Assembly: GCA_900544625.1 (NCBI GenBank)
Contig: UQVR01000031.1
Span: 1 to 10,595, forward strand
DNA from: an uncultured Mycoplasmatota bacterium
GTDB taxonomy: Bacteria > Bacillota_I > Bacilli_A > RF39 > UBA660
Direction: 5' to 3'
DNA: 10,595 nucleotides
This document shows positions 1-6,606 of this stretch, in pieces; within the stretch, counting starts at the first letter, position 1; each line of letters begins with the position of its first letter. The position numbers were made by a program, and so were the translations under genes. The notes under the pieces were generated by a model, which was not told the origin of the DNA, did not search any database, and saw nothing but the letters and a program-made list of their open reading frames with translations.

Positions 1-325
1 CTTCAAATTCACCACGATATTTAGCCCCCGCTACTAAGGCACCTAAGTCAAGTTCCCAAATTGTTTTATTTTTTAAAGAACTAGGAATGTCCCCTTTTAT
101 AATTCTTTGAGCAAGGCCTTCCACTATGGCAGTTTTACCTACCCCAGGTTCCCCGATTAAAACGGGATTATTTTTACTTTTACGAGATAATATTCTAACA
201 ACATTTCTGATTTCTTCATCTCTACCTATAACTGGGTCAACTTTGTTATCTAAAACATTTTTAGTTATATCTCGCCCATATTTATTTAAAACATCTTTTA
301 ATTCATCATTGTTTTCAAAGTTCAT
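1..325 (-). CDS. clpB: ClpB protein disaggregase, N-terminal 108 residues (3' part outside window)
   Basis: ATP-driven AAA+ disaggregase that works with DnaK to dissolve protein aggregates in the cytoplasm. Only 108 codons are inside the window. Visible are the ClpB-type linker KYGRDIT (about residues 15-21), DPVIGRDEEIR (30-40), the Walker A GEPGVGKT (58-65) followed by VEGLAQRI, and the first substrate pore loop GAKYRGEFE (100-108). GALVAGAKYRGEFE and KYGRDIT fit ClpB better than ClpC. The start ATG at 325 is set by the upstream AAAGGGTGA ribosome binding site and by in-frame stops just before it. The protein therefore begins directly at the first AAA domain: the roughly 145-residue double Clp-N domain of ordinary ClpB is absent, as in mycoplasma ClpB. 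The CIRCE element and promoter upstream indicate HrcA heat-shock control. Confidence 0.93.
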   Translation of the reverse strand, partial: MNFENNDELKDVLNKYGRDITKNVLDNKVDPVIGRDEEIRNVVRILSRKSKNNPVLIGEPGVGKTAIVEGLAQRIIKGDIPSSLKNKTIWELDLGALVAGAKYRGEFE

Positions 326-357
326 ATTAATCACCCTTTCTTAACTTGAACTACTAT

Positions 358-386
358 ATTATAAACCTAAAATTAGCACTTGTCAA
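358..386 (-). promoter_or_regulatory. Vegetative (SigA-type) promoter of clpB embedded in CIRCE
   Basis: On the minus strand there is a perfect -35 box TTGACA (386-381), a 17-base spacer and a perfect -10 box TATAAT (363-358), giving a start of transcription near 350 and a 5' leader of about 25 bases. The -35 box sits in the CIRCE loop and one CIRCE arm fills the first half of the spacer, so HrcA bound to CIRCE would directly block RNA polymerase. Confidence 0.92.
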
Positions 387-399
387 GCATAAGTGCTAA
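373..399 (-). promoter_or_regulatory. CIRCE operator (HrcA binding site) controlling clpB
   Basis: A perfect inverted repeat with arms TTAGCACTT and AAGTGCTAA separated by nine bases, matching the CIRCE consensus TTAGCACTC-N9-GAGTGCTAA except for the symmetric outermost pair. The symmetry extends two more bases on each side to 11 base pairs (371-401). It lies 47 bases upstream of the clpB ATG. In low-GC Gram-positives and mycoplasmas the repressor HrcA binds this site and releases it on heat shock; hrcA itself is not in the window. Confidence 0.95.
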
Positions 400-403
400 T
401 TAA

Positions 404-2212
404 TTATATTTTATATAAAAATATTCTTAAACTATTTAAAATAGATAACAATGTTACTCCAACATCTGCAAAAACAGCAAGCCAAATCGGAGTTATGCCA
501 AATATTGCAAGTATTAACATTATTACTTTAAAGAAAATTGCAAATGTAATATTAGTAATTACCGTTTTTCTAGTTATCTTACTTATTTTCAAGGCTTTAG
601 AAATACATTCTAAATTATCTTCCATTAAAACTATATCACTAGCTTCAATTGTGGCATCACTACCTAGACCACCCATCGCAATGCCTACATCGGCAAGTCT
701 TATTACTGGGACATCATTAATACCATCACCTACAACAGCAACATTATTATTTTTCTTATATTCTTCTAGTATTTTTACTTTATCTTCTGGTAGTAAACTT
801 CCAAAACTTTCATCAATTTTAAGTTTTTTAGATATTTCACTTACTACACTTGCATCATCACCAGATAACATGATTATATTTTTTATACCATTTTCTTTTA
901 ATTCTTGTAGTGATTTTTTTGCATTATCTTTAATTTTGTCACTAATTACAATATAACCTAAATATTCTTTATTTTTAGCTATATGAATTATTGTACCTAA
1001 TTCATTAGTTTTTTCAAATGCTATTTTATTTTCTTCTAATAATGATCTAGAACCCACTAAAATTTTATCTTTATTTATTTTACATTCTATACCTTTGCCA
1101 CTTATTTCTTTATAATTTGTTACTTTAGCAAGTTCTTTATTATAAGTTTTTTTTATTGATTTAGCTATTGGATGATTAGAATGTGCTTCCGCTGATGCTA
1201 CTAGATATAATAATTCTTCTTTAGAATAATTTATATTTTTTATTTTAATAACTTCAAATACACCTTTTGTAATTGTACCTGTTTTATCAAATATTATTGT
1301 ATCAATTTTATTTAAGTTATCTATTACATCACTACCTTTTACAAGTATTTTTTCTTTACTAGATTTACCAATTGCTGTAAAGTAAGTAAGAGGCACTGAA
1401 ATAACTAAAGCACATGGACATGATATTACAAGCATTTCTAAAGCTCTATAAACCCATGTAGTAAAATTTTTTTCAAGTGATACGGGTATTACTACGACAA
1501 GAATGGCAAGAATAACCACAATCGGAGTATAAATTTTTGAGAATCTAGTAATAAATTTTTCTGTTTTTGTTTTCTTTTCTTCACTATTTTCAATTATTTC
1601 AATTATTTTACTTGCGGTACTTGTTTCAAATGTTTTCGTTGCTTTTATTTCTAAAACACTATCTAAATTAATTGTTCCACTTAAGACTGTATCATTTAAA
1701 TTAACTTTTCGAGGGACTGATTCTCCGGTTAAACTTTTTGTATCAATATGACTTGTGCCATTTACAATAATCCCATCTAAAGGTATTTTTTCTCCAGGTG
1801 CAACAATAAAAATGTCACCAACCTTAGATTCTTTTACATCTATATAACCTTTATCTTTTATATTTACTTTATCGCTTCTTAAATCCATTAATTCAACGAT
1901 AGCTTTTTTAGAATTATCTACCGCTAAATCTGATAAATATTCTCCGATAGAAAATAACAACATTACTAAAACTGCTTCGGGATACTCTTTAATGTAGAAT
2001 GCTCCGAGTGTTGCAATAATCATTAAGAAATTTTCATCAAATATTTTACCATTTTTAATGTTTTTAAGAGCATTAAAATATACTTCTTTAGACACAAAAA
2101 CATAACTAATCACTAAAAGATAAATGTTTTCATTAAAAATCATTCCTAATACAAGAAATACAATACTAATTATTATTCTTATTAAATCTTCATTAAATTT
2201 TATCTTTTTCAT
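404..2212 (-). CDS. cadA: P1B-type heavy-metal-exporting ATPase (Zn/Cd/Pb class)
   Basis: A 602-residue membrane pump expected to export divalent soft metals (Zn2+, Cd2+, Pb2+) using ATP. In order: membrane helices in the first 100 residues, actuator TGES (162-165), the metal-binding CPC in the sixth helix (265-267), phosphorylation site DKTGT (309-313), the P1B nucleotide-domain HP dipeptide (347-348), hinge GDGIND (495-500), and a final helix pair carrying Lys562 (FFKV) and Asp583 (ADVG), the pair typical of the Zn/Cd/Pb subgroup rather than Cu pumps. The protein starts directly at the membrane domain: there is no N-terminal HMA domain, no CXXC and no His-rich tail, so it is shorter than the roughly 720-residue CadA/ZntA. 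The ATG overlaps the regulator's TGA (ATGA) after an AAGGA site. The stop codon is four bases from CIRCE. Substrate choice is inferred from motifs and the adjacent sensor. Confidence 0.93.
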   Translation of the reverse strand: MKKIKFNEDLIRIIISIVFLVLGMIFNENIYLLVISYVFVSKEVYFNALKNIKNGKIFDENFLMIIATLGAFYIKEYPEAVLVMLLFSIGEYLSDLAVDNSKKAIVELMDLRSDKVNIKDKGYIDVKESKVGDIFIVAPGEKIPLDGIIVNGTSHIDTKSLTGESVPRKVNLNDTVLSGTINLDSVLEIKATKTFETSTASKIIEIIENSEEKKTKTEKFITRFSKIYTPIVVILAILVVVIPVSLEKNFTTWVYRALEMLVISCPCALVISVPLTYFTAIGKSSKEKILVKGSDVIDNLNKIDTIIFDKTGTITKGVFEVIKIKNINYSKEELLYLVASAEAHSNHPIAKSIKKTYNKELAKVTNYKEISGKGIECKINKDKILVGSRSLLEENKIAFEKTNELGTIIHIAKNKEYLGYIVISDKIKDNAKKSLQELKENGIKNIIMLSGDDASVVSEISKKLKIDESFGSLLPEDKVKILEEYKKNNNVAVVGDGINDVPVIRLADVGIAMGGLGSDATIEASDIVLMEDNLECISKALKISKITRKTVITNITFAIFFKVIMLILAIFGITPIWLAVFADVGVTLLSILNSLRIFLYKI

Positions 2213-2505
2213 AACTTTATTCCTTCTTTAATATGTTCTAGTCCATACTCAATTATTACTTTAATATGATTATCTGCAATACTATAATATATTACTTGTC
2301 CTTCTTTTCTTGTTTTAACTAAGTTTGTACTTCTTAAATAACTTAGTTGATGTGATACTGCTGAATTACTCACATTTATTTTATTTGCTATAACACCAAC
2401 GGATGTTTCTTCATTTAATAATACTTCTAGGATTCTAAGTCTTGTGGTATCACTAAATACTTTAAAAAATTCACTTAGTTCATTGATTATTTCTACTTTT
2501 TCCAT
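2209..2505 (-). CDS. ArsR/SmtB-family metal-responsive repressor (CzrA/SmtB type)
   Basis: A 98-residue winged-helix dimeric repressor that leaves DNA when it binds metal. The recognition helix region NKINVSNSAVSHQLSYLR (41-58) is the classic ArsR helix-turn-helix, followed by the wing RKEGQVIYYSI (66-76). The C-terminal helix holds Asp78, His80, His91 and Glu94 in the exact DXH-X10-H-X2-E spacing of the alpha-5 zinc site of SmtB, CzrA and NmtR. The alpha-3 cysteine motif of CadC/ArsR (ELCVCDL) is missing, with SVGVIANKI in its place, and there is no cysteine in the protein. This argues for Zn2+/Co2+ sensing rather than Cd2+/Pb2+ through thiolates. It is first in the operon with the efflux ATPase, four-base ATGA overlap, with an AAGGAG site at 2511-2516, and palindromes over the promoter suggest autoregulation. 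Calling it czrA or cadC would go beyond the evidence. Confidence 0.93.
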   Translation of the reverse strand: MEKVEIINELSEFFKVFSDTTRLRILEVLLNEETSVGVIANKINVSNSAVSHQLSYLRSTNLVKTRKEGQVIYYSIADNHIKVIIEYGLEHIKEGIKL

Positions 2506-2516
2506 TTTATCTCCTT

Positions 2517-2536
2517 ATTTGAATATCTGTTCATAT
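2517..2536 (-). promoter_or_regulatory. Probable ArsR/SmtB-family operator at the transcription start
   Basis: An imperfect inverted repeat reading ATATGAACAG / ATATTCAAAT on the minus strand, with TGAA and TTCA symmetric about a six-base centre and matching AT pairs outside (7 of 10 positions symmetric). Its A/T-rich TGAA...TTCA form resembles SmtB, CzrA and CadC operators. It starts next to the ribosome binding site and covers the predicted +1, so bound repressor would block initiation. Assignment rests on symmetry, position and family knowledge. Confidence 0.7.
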
Positions 2537-2565
2537 ATTCATTATACTATTATTGTATTATGAAT
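2537..2565 (-). repeat. Second inverted repeat spanning the -35/-10 region of the metal operon promoter
   Basis: Plus-strand arms ATTCATTATAC (2537-2547) and GTATTATGAAT (2555-2565) are reverse complements at 10 of 11 positions with a 7-base spacer. The arms contain the -10 box and reach into the -35 box. It directly adjoins the operator-like repeat at 2517-2536 and may be a second repressor site; part of the symmetry could be a by-product of the AT-rich promoter boxes. Confidence 0.5.
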
Positions 2566-2569
2566 GCAA
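2541..2569 (-). promoter_or_regulatory. Promoter of the metal sensor-efflux operon
   Basis: Minus-strand -35 TTGCAT (2569-2564), 17-base spacer, perfect -10 TATAAT (2546-2541). Transcription would start near 2534, inside the proposed operator, leaving a leader of about 30 bases that contains the AAGGAG ribosome binding site at 2516-2511. Confidence 0.85.
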
Positions 2570-2752
2570 CTAAAAAAGATCTCATATTGGGAATATATCT
2601 GGAATCGAAACATTAAAGTATCTAGGCTTTTCATAGTTCAATCATTGATCTATTTTAATGTCTTTAATTCTTTTGGGCTTAATTTTAGTATTCGAATTTA
2701 CTTTTTTAATTTTCATAATTATCTACCTACTATTTGAAAGAAAAGTTATAGC
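2570..2752 (-). other. Intergenic stretch with a cryptic stop-interrupted reading frame
   Basis: This gap between the terminator and the metal operon promoter has no gene I can defend. On the minus strand an ATG at 2716 opens a 24-codon lysine/isoleucine-rich frame ending at TGA (2642-2644), preceded by only a weak AGTAGG. In the same frame the sequence continues past that TGA and one more to a TAG at 2570-2572, 48 codons in all, with protein-like composition (for example NYEKPRYFNVSIPDIFPI after the first TGA). It may be a decayed gene or chance; I recognise no family. Confidence 0.35.
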
Positions 2753-2786
2753 TAAAAAATAAAGTTTCGTGTGTGAAACTTTATTT
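2753..2786 (-). terminator. Rho-independent terminator of the LiaF-DUF4097 operon
   Basis: A perfect 12-base-pair stem (AAATAAAGTTTC, 2757-2768, with its complement at 2775-2786) and a 6-base loop (2769-2774). On the minus strand it is followed by a T run (TTTTTTAG overlapping the stem foot). The stem's first arm begins inside the last codons of the upstream gene, whose TAA is at 2781-2783. The A run on the other flank would also let it act on plus-strand transcripts, but there is no plus-strand gene here. Confidence 0.88.
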
Positions 2787-3566
2787 ATTTGTATTTATAC
2801 TTATACTTCCTATGCCACCATCTATATCAATTATATTTTGTCCTTCTCCTAATTTAATGTCATTTTTGTAGCTTACACCATTAATGGTGATACTGCCTAG
2901 ACCTTTTGATGTTTCAAATTTATAATCGTTATTTTGCAAATCTAGAATTACTTCTCCGACTCCTTGTTCTATTTCATTTTTACCTAAAAGCGTTCCATTA
3001 AAATAAAATTTACCAGCCCCTAAATCTAGAGATAAATCTTGCAATTTAGAATTTGTAATATTTAATGCTCCAGCTCCTCCTTCAATCGTTGTTTTTTTGT
3101 TAGATAACAAATTTGTAATATCAACTTTACCAGCACCTTGCTCTAAAGAAAATTTGTCAGTTGTTATATCAGAAATTTCAAGTTTTCCTGCGCCAATGTC
3201 AATATTTAAATCGCTTAATGTTTCTGGTATAGTAATTATGATACTAGAACCTTTTTTATTTCCAAATATTGTTATCTTTTTTTCTTTTATTGATAGAGTA
3301 TTTCCTTGTTCTTTTATTTTAAATTTTTTACTAACATTATCAGCATCAATACTTAATATATCACCTTTTTTAATTATCATATTGGTTGAACAAACATCTA
3401 TATTTATATTTTTTATATTACTTGAATAGGTTTCACTAATATTTACATCATTGTTAAAACCAATTGTTGATGTTGCTAAAAATACTATTCCATTAATAAT
3501 ACTTAGTATTATTAAAACTGCAAGACAGATAGCAAATCCTTTTATTACTTTTTGAGTGGTATTCAT
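2781..3566 (-). CDS. Membrane-anchored DUF4097-type beta-solenoid protein (LiaG-like)
   Basis: A 261-residue protein with one N-terminal membrane helix (about residues 8-32, GFAICLAVLIILSIINGIVF) and an extracytoplasmic region built of repeats. A G-[AVLIE]-G-x-hydrophobic-x-hydrophobic unit recurs at residues 125, 144, 164, 183, 202, 222, 240 and 251, mostly 18-20 residues apart, which is the signature of the right-handed beta-solenoid seen in DUF4097 / putative adhesin proteins such as Bacillus LiaG. Biochemical function is unknown for the family. It overlaps the LiaF-like gene by ATGA; its GGAGG site is an unusually long 12 bases from the ATG, so translation probably depends on coupling. 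Likely role is envelope stress sensing or response, inferred from the neighbour. The terminator follows immediately. Confidence 0.85.
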   Translation of the reverse strand: MNTTQKVIKGFAICLAVLIILSIINGIVFLATSTIGFNNDVNISETYSSNIKNINIDVCSTNMIIKKGDILSIDADNVSKKFKIKEQGNTLSIKEKKITIFGNKKGSSIIITIPETLSDLNIDIGAGKLEISDITTDKFSLEQGAGKVDITNLLSNKKTTIEGGAGALNITNSKLQDLSLDLGAGKFYFNGTLLGKNEIEQGVGEVILDLQNNDYKFETSKGLGSITINGVSYKNDIKLGEGQNIIDIDGGIGSISINTNK

Positions 3567-4240
3567 TTAATTTCAATTCCTCCGAATACAGCATATCCTT
3601 CAATATATATTGTCTTTTTAGCATCTTCCTTATTTTTTCTTTCGTTAGAAATCCCACCAAATATCGGAGTACCTTTTACTTTAACTATGCAATCTTTTGG
3701 AACTAATATTTCAATACCACCGAATATGGCCCATGCCCCGATCACTGTTTCTTTTTCTAATTTTGCTTCTCTTAAATCTAATTTAACAGAACCAAAAATA
3801 GCATTTAAATTTGCTTTTTCAAAATTTTCTCCAGCTTTATTTACATTTTGTTCTCCGAATGCTACAAAAATATTTTCAGTATCTTTACTATCTAAACACT
3901 TTGTTTTTTCTTTGACATTAAAATCCACTTTATTACCAAATATTAAAAATAATCCAATTAATACGACGATTACTGGTAATAGAATTTCCCATAGAATTTC
4001 AAATTCAAATAACCCTTGAGATGCTAAAAGAAGTAAAACTCCGATAATCAAAAATATTAAGGAAGATATTTTATTATTACCTTTTTCAAAAAAGGATATG
4101 GCACTTGGTACAATAATAAATAATGTCCACCATCCATCAAAGAAAATATTTATGTCCGCTACTCCCGTTCTATTTAGTCCCCAGATAACACCAATAAATA
4201 TTAACACTATCCCCCATAATATTCTACTTAAATTTTTCAT
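3563..4240 (-). CDS. LiaF-like membrane protein (DUF5668 membrane region plus LiaF C-terminal domain)
   Basis: A 225-residue protein with four predicted membrane segments (about residues 7-23, 36-51, 58-74 and 84-102), the first being RILWGIVLIFIGVIWGL, typical of the LiaI/LiaF membrane domain, and a C-terminal domain (about 122-225) with repeated FGG(I) turns: FVAFGE, NAIFGSVKLDL, WAIFGGIEILVP, TPIFGGIS and YAVFGGIEI. That pattern is the LiaF C-terminal, 'cell wall-active antibiotics response' domain, predicted to form a beta-solenoid. In Bacillus LiaF keeps the LiaRS two-component system off until cell-wall antibiotics damage the envelope. Here no LiaS or LiaR lies next to it; the partner is a DUF4097 protein. 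Start ATG at 4240 follows an AAAGGA site with its own promoter upstream. Family assignment is firm; the signalling role is inferred. Confidence 0.88.
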   Translation of the reverse strand: MKNLSRILWGIVLIFIGVIWGLNRTGVADINIFFDGWWTLFIIVPSAISFFEKGNNKISSLIFLIIGVLLLLASQGLFEFEILWEILLPVIVVLIGLFLIFGNKVDFNVKEKTKCLDSKDTENIFVAFGEQNVNKAGENFEKANLNAIFGSVKLDLREAKLEKETVIGAWAIFGGIEILVPKDCIVKVKGTPIFGGISNERKNKEDAKKTIYIEGYAVFGGIEIK

Positions 4241-4262
4241 GTAATCAATCCTTTCTTTTTTA

Positions 4263-4291
4263 AGTATAATACACTTTTTTTATAATATCAA
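4263..4291 (-). promoter_or_regulatory. Promoter of the LiaF-DUF4097 operon
   Basis: Minus-strand -35 TTGATA (4291-4286), 17-base spacer, -10 TATACT (4268-4263), then an AAAGGA ribosome binding site before the ATG at 4240. The -35 box begins on the base directly after the priA stop codon. No regulator box was recognised. No terminator is visible after priA, so read-through could also contribute. Confidence 0.75.
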
Positions 4292-6475
4292 TTAAATATT
4301 AATAGGATTAAAATCTATTTCTAATCTAACATCCTTATTCATAATAAATAAATTATCTAATTCTTTTAAAACATTTTTTAAATTATCACATTTTTTATAT
4401 TTTATTATAATTTGCATGCGATATTCATTATTAAATTTAAATACTTGGGCTGTTGTTGGTCCTAAAATGATGACTTCTTCAAGACTTTTATCTAAATAAG
4501 TTTTTACTTTCTTACTTGATTCAATTGTTTTATTATAGTCCTTGCCTATTACTTTTAGACTAACTAAATAATAATAAGGAGGATATTTTAATTTTTTTCG
4601 AAAATTCATTTCATTTAAATAAAATTTATCATAATTATTTTCCTTAACACAATTTATAACATAATTATCTGGATTAAATGTTTGAATTATTACTTCACCA
4701 TGTGATGTGCTTCTTCCACTTCGACCAGCTACTTGATGAAGTAGTGCAAATGTATTTTCACTTGCTTTAAAATTAGGAATGTTTAAGGTTGTATCTGCAT
4801 TTATTACTCCGACTAGCGTAACTTTTGGAAAGTCTAGTCCTTTACTAATCATTTGAGTACCTAATAATATATTAAATTTTTCATTTTTAAAATCATCTAT
4901 TATTTTTTCATGGGCACCTTTTCTTCTGGTAGTGTCTTGATCCATTCTAACTATTTTAGCATCTGGTAATATTTCTTTTAACTTTTCTTCTAACTTTTCT
5001 GTTCCTAGTCCATAATAATTCAAAGATTTTTCTTTACATTCAGGACATAATTCTTCACATTTTTGTTGAAAGCCACAATAATGACATATTAAATTATTTG
5101 TTGATTTATGATAAGTTAAGGTTATATCACAACTTGGACATTTGTAAGTAAAGCCACAATTACTACATGTTATGAATGTTGAAAAGCCACGACGATTCAA
5201 AAGTAAAATAACTTGTTCATTTTTAGCTATTTTCTCTTTTATTTTATTAATTAAAAGATCACTAAATATCATGTTTCGTTTTTTTATTTCTGGTTCCATA
5301 TCTACCACTGTTATTGTGGGAAGACTAGCAGTTCCTACTCTATTTTTTAAAGTTAGTAATGTAAAAACTTTCTTATCTGCTCTTGCTTTACTTTCTAAAG
5401 ACGGTGTTGCACTAGCTAAAACAACGGGAATATTATTATATTTTCCACGATACATAGCAATATCTTTAGCATTATACCTAGGATTATTATCTTGCTTATA
5501 GCTGCTTGAGTCTTCTTCATCAATTATAATTATCCCTAGATTTTTAACCGGAGCAAAAATTGCACTACGAGTTCCTACTACAACATGAACTTCTCCACGA
5601 TATATTTTTAAATATTCATCGTACTTTTCCCCTTCGGATAATGAACTATGTAGTATTGCTACATCACTTCCAAAAGTCTCATAAAATCTCTTAGCAATTT
5701 GATGTGTTAGGCTTATTTCAGGAACTAATACAATACCAGTTTTACCTTCTTTTATGATACTTTCTATTAATTTTATATATACTTCAGTTTTACCAGAACC
5801 TGTTATTCCATATAACAAAAAAGGTTCAAAATGATTAAATGATGATTTCACTCTTTTATATACTTTTTCTTGTTCACTAGTTAATGTTTTATTTATATTG
5901 CTAGTAATTTTATTAATACGATATTTTTGAACCTTTTTTATGTCAATTAATTCAAGTTCTAATAAAGTTTTAATTATACTTGAACTATAATTTTTCTTTA
6001 ACAATTCTTTATTATCTAAAACTTGTTTTAAAACTTTTACTTGGGCTTTTCTTTTATTTTCATAAATATTAATATATTCTATTACTTTTTTTCTATCTTT
6101 TATAATTATATATTCATCATATAAGTCATAATTTGATGTATTCTTTTTTACTTTTAAGCTTGATGGAAGCATTGTTTGATATGCCGTTATCATTGTACAC
6201 AAAGTACTTTCTGATAAGTATTTTCCTAGTTCCATTAATTCTTTATTTAAAACTAGCTTTTCATCTACGATACTTGAAATATACTTAAGTTCGTAAGATG
6301 TATCATCACATTTATCGACAATTTCCATAATAAAACCAAGCACTTGTTGAAATCCAAATGGTACCAAAACTTTCATTCCAACCTGAATTTTATCTTGTAA
6401 ATATTCAGGTATCATATATATAAATTCTTTATCTAATTTTTTTATGCTATATTCAATTATTACTTTTGCGTACAT
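4292..6475 (-). CDS. priA: Primosomal protein N', replication restart helicase PriA
   Basis: A 727-residue superfamily 2 DNA helicase that recognises stalled or repaired forks and starts reloading of the replicative helicase. In order: N-terminal DNA-binding region (1-about 110), Walker A GITGSGKT (223-230), Walker B DEED (319-322) leading into SSSYKQDNNPRYNAKD, SATPS (355-359), the zinc module with eight cysteines (437, 440, 446, 449, 464, 467, 477, 480) inserted between helicase motifs, LLGTQMISKGLDFP (537-550), and motif VI QVAGRSGRS (581-589). Length is normal for Bacilli. The usual fourth motif II residue is His (DEEH); here it is Asp. Start ATG is supported by a GGAGG site five bases upstream and by the PriA-typical opening YAKVIIEYSI. 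In Bacillus priA lies upstream of the prpC-prkC-rsgA-rpe genes; here it lies downstream and has its own promoter. Confidence 0.97.
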   Translation of the reverse strand: MYAKVIIEYSIKKLDKEFIYMIPEYLQDKIQVGMKVLVPFGFQQVLGFIMEIVDKCDDTSYELKYISSIVDEKLVLNKELMELGKYLSESTLCTMITAYQTMLPSSLKVKKNTSNYDLYDEYIIIKDRKKVIEYINIYENKRKAQVKVLKQVLDNKELLKKNYSSSIIKTLLELELIDIKKVQKYRINKITSNINKTLTSEQEKVYKRVKSSFNHFEPFLLYGITGSGKTEVYIKLIESIIKEGKTGIVLVPEISLTHQIAKRFYETFGSDVAILHSSLSEGEKYDEYLKIYRGEVHVVVGTRSAIFAPVKNLGIIIIDEEDSSSYKQDNNPRYNAKDIAMYRGKYNNIPVVLASATPSLESKARADKKVFTLLTLKNRVGTASLPTITVVDMEPEIKKRNMIFSDLLINKIKEKIAKNEQVILLLNRRGFSTFITCSNCGFTYKCPSCDITLTYHKSTNNLICHYCGFQQKCEELCPECKEKSLNYYGLGTEKLEEKLKEILPDAKIVRMDQDTTRRKGAHEKIIDDFKNEKFNILLGTQMISKGLDFPKVTLVGVINADTTLNIPNFKASENTFALLHQVAGRSGRSTSHGEVIIQTFNPDNYVINCVKENNYDKFYLNEMNFRKKLKYPPYYYLVSLKVIGKDYNKTIESSKKVKTYLDKSLEEVIILGPTTAQVFKFNNEYRMQIIIKYKKCDNLKNVLKELDNLFIMNKDVRLEIDFNPINI

Positions 6476-6495
6476 CTAAGCCTCCATATAAATAT

Positions 6496-6524
6496 ATAAT
6501 ATCACGGGCCATGCAAAAACTCAA
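6496..6524 (-). promoter_or_regulatory. Promoter of priA
   Basis: Minus-strand -35 TTGAGT (6524-6519), 17-base spacer, -10 TATTAT (6501-6496) with an extended -10 TGA directly in front. The GGAGG ribosome binding site follows at 6485-6481. The leader would be only about 14-20 bases. Confidence 0.65.
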
Positions 6525-6606
6525 TAATTAAAAGAGCCTTAAGAATTATGTTAATACCTAGCAGTGTTGAGCAGATACTTCCACCAGCCACGCTAACCAA
6601 AGTTTA

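Noticed and set aside
126..956. Long plus-strand open frames opposite clpB and the metal ATPase
   Set aside because: They are antisense shadows of clearly conserved minus-strand genes, with no ribosome binding sites and no recognisable domains.
3097..4019. Plus-strand open frames opposite the DUF4097 and LiaF-like genes
   Set aside because: Antisense shadows; their hydrophobic appearance comes from the AT-rich complement, and the minus-strand genes have family motifs, promoter and terminator.
4241..4291. Terminator at the end of priA
   Set aside because: No stem-loop with T run; the space is taken up by a promoter for the next operon.
5172..5501. Plus-strand 109-codon frame inside priA
   Set aside because: Fully covered by the conserved helicase core and zinc region of PriA on the other strand; no start signals.
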